Below, piece after piece: positions 21,569 through 33,800 of a DNA stretch of 64,000 nucleotides (positions are counted from its first letter, which is position 1; every line of letters begins with the position of its first letter). The position numbers and the translations under genes are program-made. Under the pieces are notes generated by a model. That model was not told the origin of the DNA. It did not search any database and saw only the letters and a list, made by a program, of their open reading frames with translations. The stretch is from Smittia aterrima (lineage: Eukaryota > Arthropoda > Insecta > Diptera > Chironomidae): NCBI GenBank assembly GCA_033063855.1, contig CP093829.1:20119537-20183536 (forward strand), written 5' to 3'.

Positions 21569-22467
21569 ACGAGAGAGACGCTTGATGAATTTCCTTTATT
21601 GATAAGTTTAAGAAGAATTTTGTTTTAATCTTTTTCGGAATACTCAAGCTTCTTCCTCTCCGCTGCCGCTAACAATTTATTTTGAAATCTTTTTACTTAG
21701 TTTTGATGGAACGAAGTTCCTTGTCTGTGATGATTCGTCTCCTTAACAAAAAAAAAATATTTCGAGATCAAGGATTGAGGAATCGAAGCAAACTTAGTCT
21801 AGTTAATAGCTTCGAGGATTAAACTTCCGAAATAAAATATCTATTGTTCTAGTTAACTTATAACTTGTGAAATATTTAATTCAGATTAGATTAAACTGGA
21901 GCTAACAACACTTAGCGAAATGAGATCAAATTTGTGAGCTTATCATGTGAAATTAAACTTTTTATTCCGGCGCAAACAGATAAAAATTATTTTAGCAACA
22001 AGTGATTGGTCAGGCTTTAATCATATTTGTTCCACTCACGCTTCAACAATTTGACTTTATATGGACATTGTCAATAAAACCAGTTTTTAACATAGCTCGA
22101 GAGGCTCGCCGTTATTTTTGAGAACTAAGTGCGACTTTATCGGCTGAGAAAGAACGCAGCGAACTTACTCACTCACTTTCGTTGACGATTATTCGTCGTA
22201 TACACTCATTGAATGCGAAAGCAGAGCAGAAGAAAACAAAAATAAAACGTTTCATTCACACGAGCGACTGAACAGTCAGTTGTAAATTTCCCGGCAGAAG
22301 CGTGCGACGTTATTTCGCTTTATCAATCGCTCTTTGATATTTAAACAAGTGAAGTCAAGTTGAATCTTTTAGAATTATAAAACAACAGCAGCATAAGAAA
22401 CTCACTCACTTTCTTATCAGTTTCACGCCAATTCGACTGTAAAAATAATCAGACCGCAGACCTGAGA
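21569..22467. other. Intergenic: SLC30A9 3' UTR and arylsulfatase 5' region
   Basis: It contains the SLC30A9 AATAAA at 21831-21836. The segment from about 22190 to 22467 is probably the arylsulfatase promoter and 5' UTR. No gene was recognised. Confidence 0.5.
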
Positions 22468-24261
22468 ATGATTTTCAATTCAGCGAACTGCAAACGTAAG
22501 TAAAGTTTATGATACGAGAAAGTAAATCGATCCGCGATACTTTCGTTGCAGTCCCGTTACTCGTCCTTAGTTTAATTATCTTTGCGAGAGCACAAAATGT
22601 TTCACCTCGACCGAACATCATTTTTATTCTTGCTGATGATCTTGGATTTAACGATGTCAGCTTTCACGGTTCGTCGCAAATCTTCACTCCCAACATCGAT
22701 GCTCTGGCATTCTCGGGAACAATTCTCAACCGCTATTACGTTGCGCCCATCTGCACTCCATCTCGTTCAGCTTTGATGACTGGAAAGTATCCAATCCACA
22801 CAGGAATGCAGCACACAGTTCTTTACGGCGCTGAACCAAGAGGATTGCCCTTGACTGAGAAGCTTCTACCCGAGTATCTCAGAACTTTGGGGTTGGTAAA
22901 CTTGTTTTGATTAAACTCAATAACTTCTCAACACGCGTCTCTAGATATTCAAACCACATCGTCGGCAAATGGCATTTGGGAAGCTACAAACGTGTCTACA
23001 CACCGTTAATGAGAGGTTTTGATTCACACATTGGCCCCTGGACGGGGCATCACGATTATTTCGATCACACCGCTGAAGAGAAAGGAATGACTGGCTTGGA
23101 TATGAGACGAAACTTCGATGTTGCTTATGATTTGCATGGAAAGTACACCACGGATGTCATAACTGATGAAGCTGTAAGGATTATTCAGAAACGGAATGCA
23201 TCGCAGCCGTTGTTTTTATATTTAGCGCATACAGCTGTGCATTCATCGAATCCATATCAACCTTTGCCTGCACCTGATGACAGCGTCGCAAAAATAAAAC
23301 ACATTGACGATTTCAATCGAAGGAAATTCGCAGCGATGATGAGCCACCTTGATAAATCAGTAGGAGCTGTCGTTGAAGCTCTTGCTGAAGCAAAGATTCT
23401 CAGCAATTCAATCATTGTCTTCTCAAGTGACAATGGTGGTCCAGCTGCAGGATTCAATCTCAATGCAGCATCAAACTTTCCGCTTCGAGGAGTGAAAAAT
23501 ACTTTGTGGGAAGGAGGAATTCGAGGAGCTGCTTTCATTTGGTCTCCGTTACTCAGAACAAATCAAGTCGTGTCGGATCAAATGATGCAAATCGCTGATT
23601 GGCTTCCGACTTTGTTCTATGCTGCTGGAGGCGACACAAGTTTATTGAGAAATATCGACGGAGTTAACATGTGGGACGAGCTTAACACAAACGCTGTTTC
23701 AAATCGAAATGAAATCCTTCACAACATTGACAATATCTGGAGAAGTTCAGCGATCATGATTGATAAATGGAAGCTCGTTTCTGGAACGAACTACAATGGA
23801 CAGTGGGACGGTTGGTATGGACCCGAAGGAGATCGTAACGTGTCGTCTTACCCAATCAACGAATTGTTAACGTGCCAGTCTGCGAGAGCTCTGAAAGCGA
23901 TTCAAATGTTGCCGACAAGTGTGAAAGTTCTGTAAGATTTTCATGTTCCTTAAAAATTTAAAGTGAAACGCTTAACGAATCCATTTACAGAAAGTTGCGT
24001 AACAACGCGACGGTCTCGTGTACGAGTAAACCAGTGAGCAAGTGCAATCCGTTAATGAAACCTTGCTTGTTTGACGTAATCGCTGATCCATGCGAACTCA
24101 ACAACTTGGCCGATAAATTTCCGAATGTCGTTAAAGCGTTGACAACGAGACTTGGCGAATTCAATCTGTCGTCGATTCCACCATCAAACCAAGAAATCGA
24201 TCCGCGAGGCAATCCAATTTTCTTTGATCATACTTGGACAAATTTTGGAGATTTTATTTAA
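22468..24261 (+). CDS. ARSB: Arylsulfatase B (N-acetylgalactosamine-4-sulfatase)
   Basis: Four exons, 22468-22495, 22552-22891, 22945-23931 and 23991-24261, encode 541 aa (human ARSB 533). A signal peptide (about residues 1-24, LPLLVLSLIIFARA) leads into the sulfatase fold. The metal-binding pair D38-D39 is in FILADDLGFNDV. The formylglycine cysteine is C77 in CTPSRSALMTGKYPIHTG, a full C-x-P-S-R sulfatase signature, and VGKWHLGSY follows. The C-terminal part (LFDVIADPCELNNLADKFP) is typical of ARSB-type enzymes, which remove 4-sulfate from dermatan and chondroitin sulfate in lysosomes. Insects have several ARSB-like paralogues, so exact orthology is open. Phase forces a weak GTTGGT donor at the end of exon 2, four bases before a better-looking GTAAAC. 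Confidence 0.93.
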
Positions 24262-24576
24262 TTAATTTCTTGACTCATTCAATTAACTCGACACTCGACG
24301 CAATCGTCAACGACGTGACGCGGAAATATGTCTTAACATACCTCACAACAAAAAAGCTTTTTGATCGTGAACTCCGTACAGAAAAGCTGGGCTTACAATA
24401 TTATTTTAACTCTGTGCATTGAAATTGAGAAGAAAAAATATTTTTGGGAGTTTGTCTCTCGCGAACGCAATTGTGTTTTTTTTTTGGAAAAATATTTCTC
24501 GGCTCTGATCAGTTGAGTGCTGAAATTCAGATTGTAAATACGCAAAAAAAGACAGAAGAGAAAAAAAGTTAAAAAC
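24262..24576. other. Intergenic between arylsulfatase and the first small anchored-protein gene
   Basis: There is no clear AATAAA for the arylsulfatase. From about 24490 the sequence is the promoter and leader of the next gene, with an initiator-like TCAGTT near 24508; it is repeated upstream of 26750. Confidence 0.45.
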
Positions 24577-25304
24577 ATGAATCGTTTAAGCTTTTGTGTT
24601 CTTGTTGGCTTAGTGTCAATCGCTGCTGCTCAGTGGAATAACCAACAGTTTCCCAATCAACAAGGGCAACAGTTCCCGTCCAATTATCCTGGACAAGTTC
24701 AATTCCCTCAATACCCAAACATTCCCGACCTTTGCAGACAACCGGGAGCTAATTGCAAGGTCGACAGTCGTTTCGCTGAAGAATCGTCTGTGACCGATCA
24801 AAGAGGACAAACTGTTAAATACACGAGAGTCTGTGACGACCGCGGATGTTACGACAGAAAAGTCTACAGTGGATCATCAGCTCTAAAGTTAAGCTACACC
24901 TTGTTGACAATCGCCGCTGTTTTCTCCGCAGCAAAAATGTTTTTATTCCACTAAACAACGCATACGGACTTAAGTCATTCTAACTTATTATCAACGATCA
25001 CGAAGACGATCACACAACAACCATGACCTTCAAATTTTAGATGTTGCTAAACCGCAAAGTAAACATAAACACACGCCGAATACAACCAATGACAATAACA
25101 ATTTGCCAAAGTGAACGAGCCGGTTACAACTCGCATTCCAAAATAAATATTTTTACAAACATTAAATTTTATTTTAAGTTTTGCTTTTGTTTAACAAAAT
25201 GAGTTAATAATAAAACATTCAGAATCGACTAAGTTTTTGAAGAAAAAGTAAACACATTTATCAATCGCATTGACTTGTCCGTAGATTAAGAACTGACCTC
25301 TATG
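24490..25304. repeat. Duplication unit of the small anchored-protein family, left copy
   Basis: The leader (GTTGAGTGCTGAAATTCAGATTG), the signal and tail coding parts, and a downstream non-coding block (25249-25304, TCAATCGCATTGACTTG then GATTAAGAACTGACCTCTA) recur at 26680-27084. The middle differs in length. Confidence 0.65.
24577..24954 (+). CDS. Small secreted, probably GPI-anchored protein, family copy 1
   Basis: A single exon encodes 125 aa; I do not recognise the family. The signal peptide (MNRLSFCVLVGLVSIAAA) is followed by QWNN and a Gln/Asn/Pro/Phe-rich stretch with QFPN, QQFP and VQFP units. A four-cysteine core has C-x2-PG-x2-C (LCRQPGANC) and VCDDRGC. SGSS comes next, then a hydrophobic C-terminal tail of about 23 residues (LSYTLLTIAAVFSAAKMFLF). 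A small-residue site plus a terminal hydrophobic tail after a signal peptide is the usual GPI-anchor pattern; a single-pass membrane protein is the alternative. It shares leader, tail and 3' sequence with the gene at 26750 and its core motif with the gene at 25983. Poly(A) signal at 25142-25147. Confidence 0.8.
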   Translation: MNRLSFCVLVGLVSIAAAQWNNQQFPNQQGQQFPSNYPGQVQFPQYPNIPDLCRQPGANCKVDSRFAEESSVTDQRGQTVKYTRVCDDRGCYDRKVYSGSSALKLSYTLLTIAAVFSAAKMFLFH

Positions 25305-25982
25305 TAAGAACAATATTTCGTTTGTGTGAAATCGAGAGAGCAAAAGTTTCACTCTCAGTTTCAATGATCTTGATCGTTGTGAGTCACGTGAATGGCAAGC
25401 AATGACGAAGTGTCATTAAAATTACATACTCTGTCTAACGAATCTTCAAAGCGAAGATAACAATGTTTTCTCAAGGAAAATTAAACGAACAATGACTTGT
25501 GATTGAAGAAAAATGTTTCCGAGCTTGGTCAAGGAACGATGAGTCAAAGCTCTAATCAACAGTCGAGATATCTCAAAATGATTTTGCAATGAGCCTTCAT
25601 CAGAACCTTGCGTACTGGGCTTGAACTAGTTTTTCAATTTACTTTCTTCTTTTAATGACTCGACAAGTGTAAACAGAAATTCCCAAGTCGGAAACAACGA
25701 CTAGCCCAAAACGTAAACTCATCAACTCATTTTATCAACTTTAGTCAGAATTGTCTGTTGAGTGACTTTTAGTGAGAATTATGTTACTCACAAGTTAGAA
25801 AAAGAAGAAGAATTTAGCAAGCATTTAAAAGGCAATGCTGAAGGCAAAACAACTCTCAAAAGCTTTTAGCAAGAGAACAAAACTCACCGACGCTCTTCAA
25901 CAGAAAAGAATAAAAAAGTTGCTGCTCATTTAGTTGCAACACGTCGAGTTCATCAAACGTGAAAAGACAAAGTGAGAAAAAA
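24955..25982. other. Intergenic, about 1 kb
   Basis: It contains the copy 1 poly(A) signal, the conserved block at 25249-25304, and a CACGTG E-box near 25386. No gene was recognised. Confidence 0.45.
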
Positions 25983-26258
25983 ATGAACAATTTTCTATTG
26001 TTGACATTGTTTGCATTTGTCGCGGTTGCAACCGCTCAATGGAACAACGGCCTGAACATTACACAGTTCCCCAACTTTCCTCCAATTGACTGTAACGCGC
26101 CCGGAACAGTTTGTGACACGAAGCATATGGTCTGCGATGGCCAAGGAAACTGCAAGGAAACAAGTTCACACAATGGATCAATGGAAAGTTCAACAGCGAG
26201 TGTCATCGTGATGATAACTTGCGGAGCAATCGTAGCAATGAAGAAGTATTTTGTGTAA
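25983..26258 (+). CDS. Small secreted, probably GPI-anchored protein, family copy 2
   Basis: A single exon encodes 91 aa from the ATG at 25983; the open frame extends slightly upstream but has no earlier ATG. The signal peptide (MNNFLLLTLFAFVAVATA) is followed, as in copy 1, by QWNN and a QFPNFPP stretch. Then come C-x2-PG-x2-C (DCNAPGTVC) and VCDGQGNC, a Ser-rich spacer (SSHNGSMESST), and a hydrophobic tail (SVIVMITCGAIVAM) ending KKYFV. The shared QWNN, C-PG-C and VCD-G-C marks argue for homology with copy 1. A potential N-glycosylation site is NIT. The function is unknown. AATAAA lies at 26268-26273, 10 nt after the stop. Confidence 0.78.
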   Translation: MNNFLLLTLFAFVAVATAQWNNGLNITQFPNFPPIDCNAPGTVCDTKHMVCDGQGNCKETSSHNGSMESSTASVIVMITCGAIVAMKKYFV

Positions 26259-26749
26259 CTCAATTTGAATAAAATTAAATGGAGAATAAGATAAAATTGC
26301 GTTGGTGTTTTGTTTGGTTTTGTATACTTTTCTTCGTGATGACCAAATAAGTTTGCCGGTTTTATTAGTCATCGCGCCATTGTAAGACTCACACCTTTTA
26401 TCAGTCAAGTTGATATCATTGTTAAAATATTGATTCCTAAAGTGAAAGAAAAGAAACAAATTTTGTCAAGAACCTTTCGAGAATTTGTTGCTTATGCAAA
26501 AGGTGTAACACGTCGAAAGCTCGGTTAAGCTTTCAAAGTATCACGAAAGCTCCAAATTTAAATTTTAGACCGCAATGAAATGGGAAATCAAATGACTCTT
26601 AATCTATCTTGTCTCAGGCGATGTATTTCGGAAGATTTGATTCTCTCTCGAAGGCAATTGATTTGAAAAAATTCTTTTTCTTGATTAGTTGGGCGCTGAA
26701 ATTCAAATTGTAAAAACGTCAAAATTTTCAGAAGAGAAAAAGTTAAAAA
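26259..26749. other. Intergenic between family copies 2 and 3
   Basis: It holds the copy 2 poly(A) signal at the left and, from about 26680, a leader block repeated from 24490-24576. Nothing else was recognised. Confidence 0.45.
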
Positions 26750-27084
26750 ATGAATCGTCTGATCCTTTGCGTTCTTCTTGGCTTAGTGTCAATTGCTGTT
26801 GCAGATCTTACTTCCACGCAGACTTGGACTGATCAAAATGGCAATAAACACCCAATACTCTGTGACGGAGATTTTGATCCATCGAAGAGTGATTGTATTT
26901 TCACCAGTGGATCATCCGGCTTAATGTTAAACTACACCTTGATGACATTCGCTGCTGTTTTCTTCGCTGCAAAAATGTTTTTCTTCCTCTAAATATCAAA
27001 TCACACCACAACGGCCTTTGTGAATGAGCAAACACTTTAATCAATCGCATTGACTTGAACGCAGATTAAAAACTGACCTCTACT
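26680..27084. repeat. Duplication unit of the small anchored-protein family, right copy
   Basis: It matches the left copy at the leader (GTTGGGCGCTGAAATTCAAATTG), in the coding ends, and in the non-coding block 27029-27084 (TCAATCGCATTGACTTG then GATTAAAAACTGACCTCTA). Confidence 0.65.
26750..26992 (+). CDS. Small secreted, probably GPI-anchored protein, family copy 3
   Basis: A single exon encodes 80 aa. The signal peptide MNRLILCVLLGLVSIAVA is nearly that of copy 1, and the tail (SGSSGLMLNYTLMTFAAVFF, then AAKMFFFL) is clearly the same. The mature part is only about 37 residues (from DLTSTQTWTDQNG) with two cysteines (ILCDGD and SDC). It has lost the QWNN and C-PG-C marks. Conserved ends with a replaced middle suggest either fast divergence or an internal deletion after duplication. 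The function is unknown; membrane anchoring is inferred. A candidate AATAAA lies at 27234-27239. Confidence 0.75.
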   Translation: MNRLILCVLLGLVSIAVADLTSTQTWTDQNGNKHPILCDGDFDPSKSDCIFTSGSSGLMLNYTLMTFAAVFFAAKMFFFL

Positions 27085-27834
27085 TACTTGCTAACTTAAC
27101 TGAAAAAAAAAATCAATCAAACAACAAATTTAAAGATTTTTCGCTTTGTTAGAATTTCCAACTTAGAAGCGATCACGTTAACTTTCATTTTATTTTTAAA
27201 AACTTGTTCTGTGTACATCGAATGAAATTATCTAATAAATTTTTAGTTCACTTTTGATTTAAATCTCACTTTCTGTTGATCGAAATGAGAAGTCAAGCGA
27301 GTCCTAGTCATTCGAGGTTTCTTATTAAAAATTCCCGGCAAAAGAATTTAATTTCATTTCAATTCGCGATGGACAAATTCCGAGTTGTCAAGAAACAATT
27401 CTCGTTAAATTTCGATGAAATAAAGTCGACAACGTTGAACTAACTATAGACACAGAGTCGAGTTGGTGATGAACTTTGATTCTCGAGTTTGACTTTCGTA
27501 AAGTCTTAAAGTTTATTTACATTTAAAATTTTACCTAAAACGTCATTTGAGCTAAAAACACCTTTGAGGCGAGTCCAAAATGTAAGCGATAAATTTCCCG
27601 GAAACCTGTCGTCTTGTCAACACTCGAATTAAGCTCGAAAGCTCTGCAGGAGAATCTCCCTCGAGCCTTGAACACACATTTCATATTTTCTCTTTTTCTA
27701 ATTAATTTACGATTTAAAAGTGCCGACTTTGGGACATCGCAATGATTCATTTTGTTTCACGACGCGACCGCGACAATTCCCTGGAACACATAAACACAAA
27801 AGCAAATTAAAAAGTTCTGAAAGTTCATTTTCGG
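27085..27834. other. Intergenic between the small-protein cluster and the SLC16-like gene
   Basis: The 3' ends of two convergent genes meet here. No additional gene was recognised. Confidence 0.45.
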
Positions 27835-30800
27835 TCAAACCGATGTTGTCATTTGCTCGAGGACTTGAATCGGCTGTCGCGATGGAGTTCGATGAATGTT
27901 ATTAGCAAACGATCGATTGTAATTCCAATGAACATCTCCATTTGGTTGAGCTAGACCTTCAGGAACGCTTCGACTTCTCGAGTTCATTCCATTGGTGTGT
28001 GCGTATGAATGTTGTTGTTGTTGATGATGATGCTGATTGTACATATCACATCTGAGAAAAGCAAATTGAGTTGTTAACGAATGTTTCATCTTTTAATTGA
28101 CACTTCACCTTGAGTAACTTCGTTCTGGATAATTGATTGGATTCTGATAGCTCTGATGGCCATTCTGCTGACACATTTCATTCATCATCGCTGGTGTTTG
28201 GAAGGCGAACGATAAGCTCTTCTGTAAACGTCCATGTGGCGGTGGAACGGTACTTCGACAGTTATAATGAATGGGAGTTGCGACAAACTGTTGGTTATAC
28301 TGCGGGGGATAATGGTGATGATGCGGGGTTGCTGTAGCGCAATCCGCAGGTGGATAGTAAGCTTGAGGCCACTGATTGTTGTTACATCGGAAGGACGAAC
28401 CGCATTCTGTGGACGCTCCATTGAAGTGCGAGACAATCGAGCTAGAAAATTAGAAATAAAATTGAGTAACGAAGCGCTCGACATCGAAAAGCGAAGGTTT
28501 CATTGAGTCAATCTGCGGTTGACGGTTAATTAACGCCGCAGCAATTCTCACCCGTTTGCTGAATATTTCGTTGAATTTTTCGGGTAACCAATGAAGAACA
28601 TGAGAACGCCCGAGATAGCAGTCAATGCCGAGCAAATGTAGTAACCCGCTTTGCCTGAGGTCAACGACGCATCATTGAGAAATCCAGTTAATGGAATTGA
28701 TATCAGCACTGGAATGGATTCTGCTCCCTTGATGAAACCTGTTGAAGTAATTTGATTGCGTGTAATAATGAAACTTTGTCGAAATTCCATCACTCACCCC
28801 AAGCTCTCGTGAAAAACTTCCCCCGCACTCGTTCGAGCGCAAGCATTTTTAAAGAATCTGTAAAAAAAAGCGACGAGACAGATAAAACTGTAACTCAACG
28901 AAACGACGATGATGCTACTTACAACGGTAACCGCCTAAACCTAAGCCGTAGACCCACGTAACGATGCACAACGTATGGTAACCGGTTGATATCATGGAGA
29001 AGATAACGATTGAAATGGAAACTAAAACGACACAGCCCTGACAAACATATTGACGAGAGATCCGAATCTTTCGATTATTCGCTACTTGGCACGTTTTGTT
29101 TATCGACGATCCGCTTGCGACGATTCCGACAGCGAGTGAAAGTCCTAAGAATGTTTGAAGAAGAACTAAATCCTGCATGTCGTAGCCGTCTTGAAAACCA
29201 TAAAACGACTGAAAGAAAGACTCGATGAGCTTATGAAAGATTCATAAAGTAAAGTGAAACTTACGAGGAAGAAGACGGGAGTGTAGACGCCGAAAGCTCC
29301 AACAGCAGCGAGAATGCACAGCATCCGAACCGTGGAAGACCGAAGGGGAGAGAAGTCAAGAAATGGAGGCTTCGGTGTTTGAATGTGCGATTTTTTCTCC
29401 TTCACCTGAAAAGAGAAATCATTGGGCAATAAAGAAAAGATGAAGAAGTCAGATCAACCCTAGAAATTGCATTTGAGTAATATCGATAAGACGAAAGCAT
29501 GACAAGACCATCTCTAAGTCCCTTTCGAGACAATTTTATTGAGCTTCAATGTTTATTGCCGTTCAATCGAACCCTTAACTCTCAAGCTTTCGAAGATGTC
29601 TCGTTCAATGTCATAAAGGAGGATTAAAGTTCTTATTAAATCTACGAGTGATTTTGTCAACGATTGAAGTGGGTCGTCGTCATCGTTTTGTGATGAAAGT
29701 TACAAACCTTCTTTCTTGAGTTTTTCAAATGAAGAATGGCTCTCCGTTGAGGATGATAAAGAGATGCTGGTCGATAGAGAAGGCCCATGAAGAAACTCAA
29801 CGAAACCAGGACAGTCACAAATTGAAGGCCGAGCCGCCAGCCAATTTTTCTGGGAAATAAATCATGAGAAAGATGAGAAGGAAGCGATTTTTGAGTTTCC
29901 GCTCCAATAAACTCTGAAATTAAGAAGTAAAGGGTTGCACAGTTCATTTGATATTGCGTCTTCTCCCTTCGCTTCTCATTTCAACGAAATTGAATCTGAA
30001 CATTCACTCACCCGACGCCTTCCTTCAAAATCACTGAAAACAAAGCGATTCCAACACCTTCACCCGCCATCACAATCATCTCCACAAATTGCCGTCTTCG
30101 TTTGAAGTAATGACCGATCATTACCGCCGCGGAGTCGCGTACTAAGGATGCTCCAAAGCCAACAACGATACCTGAGTAAGAAGAAAGGAAACGAAGGTTG
30201 AAGGAGAAGACTTTTCTCATTATTTTCCTCGATTGGCAGTGATTGAGAAAGGTCTCAATTAGTCAACAATCAAACTTCAGATACGAATAGGAAGAGACGG
30301 CAGCAATCAAAATTTATTTCGTCATTAAATTTCATTGAGCAAACGACGGAAAATTGATTCCTCGCTTTCCTTTCGAACAATGAAGTAGAATGACCATTAA
30401 AGCTCAATCGGAAATGGCATTATTGCTCACAATAGCTCAACGCCACTTGATGAACGAGCGTTGCAAATGACGCGAAGAGAATTCCAAGCGCTATCACGAG
30501 CCCACCGATAACAGCCACGAGTCGCGTCGATTTACGGCGGCAAAGTGCAATAACGAGCGTCGAAGAGAACAGCGACATCGCCCAGCTGCCGGCTCCAAGC
30601 CAACCTAGAAAGAAGAAGAAGAATATCAGTAGAAATTAATTTCCTCGCATCCTTTAAATTGCTATTTTTATTAGCTAAGGGAGGAAGACAATAAAGCGTT
30701 TGATGGCTGCAAGGAAATGGCTTTCGATTTATTTTATGCGTCCATTCGTTCATGTCTCTTCCAACAATCCGATAACGGACATTAAACAGCGAACTCCAAA

Positions 30801-33800
30801 TCGTTTCGGTGGCAGAGCTTTAAATTTATTCGACGAGATTAGAATGAATCCGAAAAGGATTTCGCTTTTCATCGAAGTGTTTTAAAGTTTGCAAACTTTT
30901 CGGTCTGAGTCAATTTTCGAGACAAATTCGCTTCAGGCTTGACAAGAGCTTCCGATGAAAAGTTCTAAGACTAAAATCCTTTTATATTGTCGGACATTTT
31001 TCATGCAAATCTTGAGTAATCTTTTTTCAATTTATCATTTTTAAGGTTTTTATCCGAAAAGTGATTTAGAAATCTAGAGAACGTTCCTTTGCTCTCTCAC
31101 GGATGAAAAGCCCTTTAATGAGTTTTAATGAAATAGCTTTATCACTTTTTTATCGCTTCCGTGCGAGTCAATCGTTGTTTATTCGTTTTTGCAGGCGCTG
31201 AGTGGAGCTCGACGGCGAAGAAATATGTTAATCCGTCTTATCGCCATGTCTGCTTCTTCTGTTTCAACTTCGTCGAAAGCGAAAGCAGAATCTGATGATT
31301 GAGACTTAAATAAATGATTGCGAGCTTAACGTTTTGATCGAGCGTAAGTAAGTCTCGTCGTTGATTCAATTTATTTAATTGAATTCGATTGAAATGCGAT
31401 TCAGATTTGATTGCAGTTTATCGCTTAGAACCGTCTAAGAGTTTGTCCTAAGGATTATCATGGAGATGACTTGTGGCCTCGATAACAATTTGCTTTTTCG
31501 TTTGCTCTGCAAACGATTCATTTGCTGTGTAAACTTTTATGTTTGCAATTGAACCCGAAGCTCTCAAGTTTTAATTGACATTACGTCTCTAACTAGAAAG
31601 GAACATTTCATTGAACTCGCTTCATGCGGAAAATCTCCTCGAAGCCTTCAAGCAAAATACTCTCAAGCTCACAAAATTGAAATAAATAGCTTTCGTAATG
31701 AGTTTTCCAAAAACGAAGCGCCGACAATGATTAACAAAGCATTTTCCATTTTTTCTCTTTTGTCTCCTGCTTTCGTTTTCCTTCTTGGGGGTTATAGGCA
31801 AATATTTGTTTTGCTCTTCCTAATGGATTGACGTTAATGGTTGAATGGAGATACTTTGTTTTGTCAGGAAAATGTCAGAAAATTTACGACCTAATTGAAC
31901 AAGAATCTGATGAATTATTTAAGATATTTTCAAACTTCTAGTGATCTCAACTTAAATCCGCTTTCTCTCAAGAAATTTAAATAAATTGAATTAGAGCGAA
32001 GTCAGATTATAATTGTCGACATGCATTTAACTTCCGCAATCTCATTCTCCTCGAATTCGCTTAATCAAACAGCGTGGAAAGCTGGAAATTATTTAAGGTA
32101 AATCCCAACAGAGCAGATGGCATCATGGAAATGCCGGAAAATCGAATTAAACTCCATTAACGAACACAACACGATCTCCGTGAGCAACTCGAACCTTTTC
32201 CGCTCCCAAGCAGTCTCGACAGACAATTTCCATTTGGTTTTTATGACTCTTCACTTTGCCTCTTCTGCTTTGCACTTTTTGTCGTTTGCTGCAGCAGGAA
32301 AGAACTTTTTTTTTTGCAAAGTTCCCACAGAACAAAAGATTTTTCGTTTCATTTGAAAGTCTACACAAACAACAAAACAACATTTGTGACTCGTTCGCAT
32401 ATGGCAAGCACTGTCATTTCTCTTTTACTCTATCCCCATTCTAAACACAAAGCGCCGAGCATATAAAAACTCTGGTAAATCCCAGGTAAATGCAATTAAT
32501 GTGCAACATTCTGTGCAGCAATGCATGTGGATGAGCTGAAACAGACTCTCGAGCTTAGAAACTTTGCCAGCGCCATAAATCATCGTTCTTTGTTATTCTA
32601 ATTCTGTCTTGAAGAAAGTTATACTTCGAAGAGAGTAAGGCACATGCAATTAAAATAAAAACTTTGCCAGAAAAGAATCTCATGGAATGTCTTGATGAAT
32701 CATCAGCGAAATGTAAACATTGAGACTCTCGTTTAAATGTCTCATGAGCATCAGAAAGAACAAACATCATTTCAAATTTTCTTCTTCTTCTTATTGACGC
32801 ATAAATTAAACTCGCGACTTCTTTCAAGACATAAATTTCGAAGCTTTATTGTCATTGACATTTCTCCGTCACTTCGGGTCTCTTGTTTGTTCCTTGTGAT
32901 AAATTGAACTCTGTCGGAGAAAATATTTCATTAAGAACTTTGCTGACATCACAAAGTCTCAGATTTCTTATTAATTGGGTGCGATTGATAGAAAAGGAGA
33001 GAGAGAGGAGTCGTTTAATTCCGGAGTTTGATTACACAAAGGACAACTGATCCGCAAGATGATAGCTGTTCGCCTAAAGCTTATGGAAATTTATGTTAAT
33101 TGCTTGGATAAAATGAGTGTCCAATGCCATTTGTCTCAACGCCCACATCTCAAAAACTTTGTTGAGTAACGAAATGCGTGGTCAGTTCTCAAACCTATTG
33201 AGATGAGTTTGATAAAAATTGGAGAGAGATCGTCACTTTCAAATGAAGCCTCAATGGCGAATTACTCAATGTCACTCAGGGACTCAAAATTTGATTCGCA
33301 ACAATTTCTCTTTCCCCACTCTCTCTAAAATCTTTTTATTTTGTTTGGTTATGAAACCAGTTCCTATTCTTCTCTCGTTTAGATTTAGTTTCTTTGTTTC
33401 GCGGACTTGATTGGACTTTATTTCTCTCTCTCTCTCTCGATAACATCGTCGTTTGTTGCCGAGCTAATAAAAGTTATTGTTCTGACGAAACGCCGCCAAC
33501 ATTTAAGTTTTAATTTGCTTTCGAGGGAAAACGAGCTAGACAAGCTAGAATTTCGTGGAAGCGCGTCGAGTAATCAATTACAACTCATTCTTTCGACTTT
33601 GTCTTTGTCGAATTGATCGTGACATTCAAGAAGAAGTGAAAAGTGTGGAATCTAACTATTTGGTGTGACAAACTATTCTCAATTAGGCAAATAAAACAAA
33701 GTTATTTTTAAAGAAAAAAGAAAGTTAAGTTGGTGTGAAGTATAATCGAGTAATATGTCATCCACGAAGAAAGCAACGAAGCGAGTTTCAACTATTGGAG

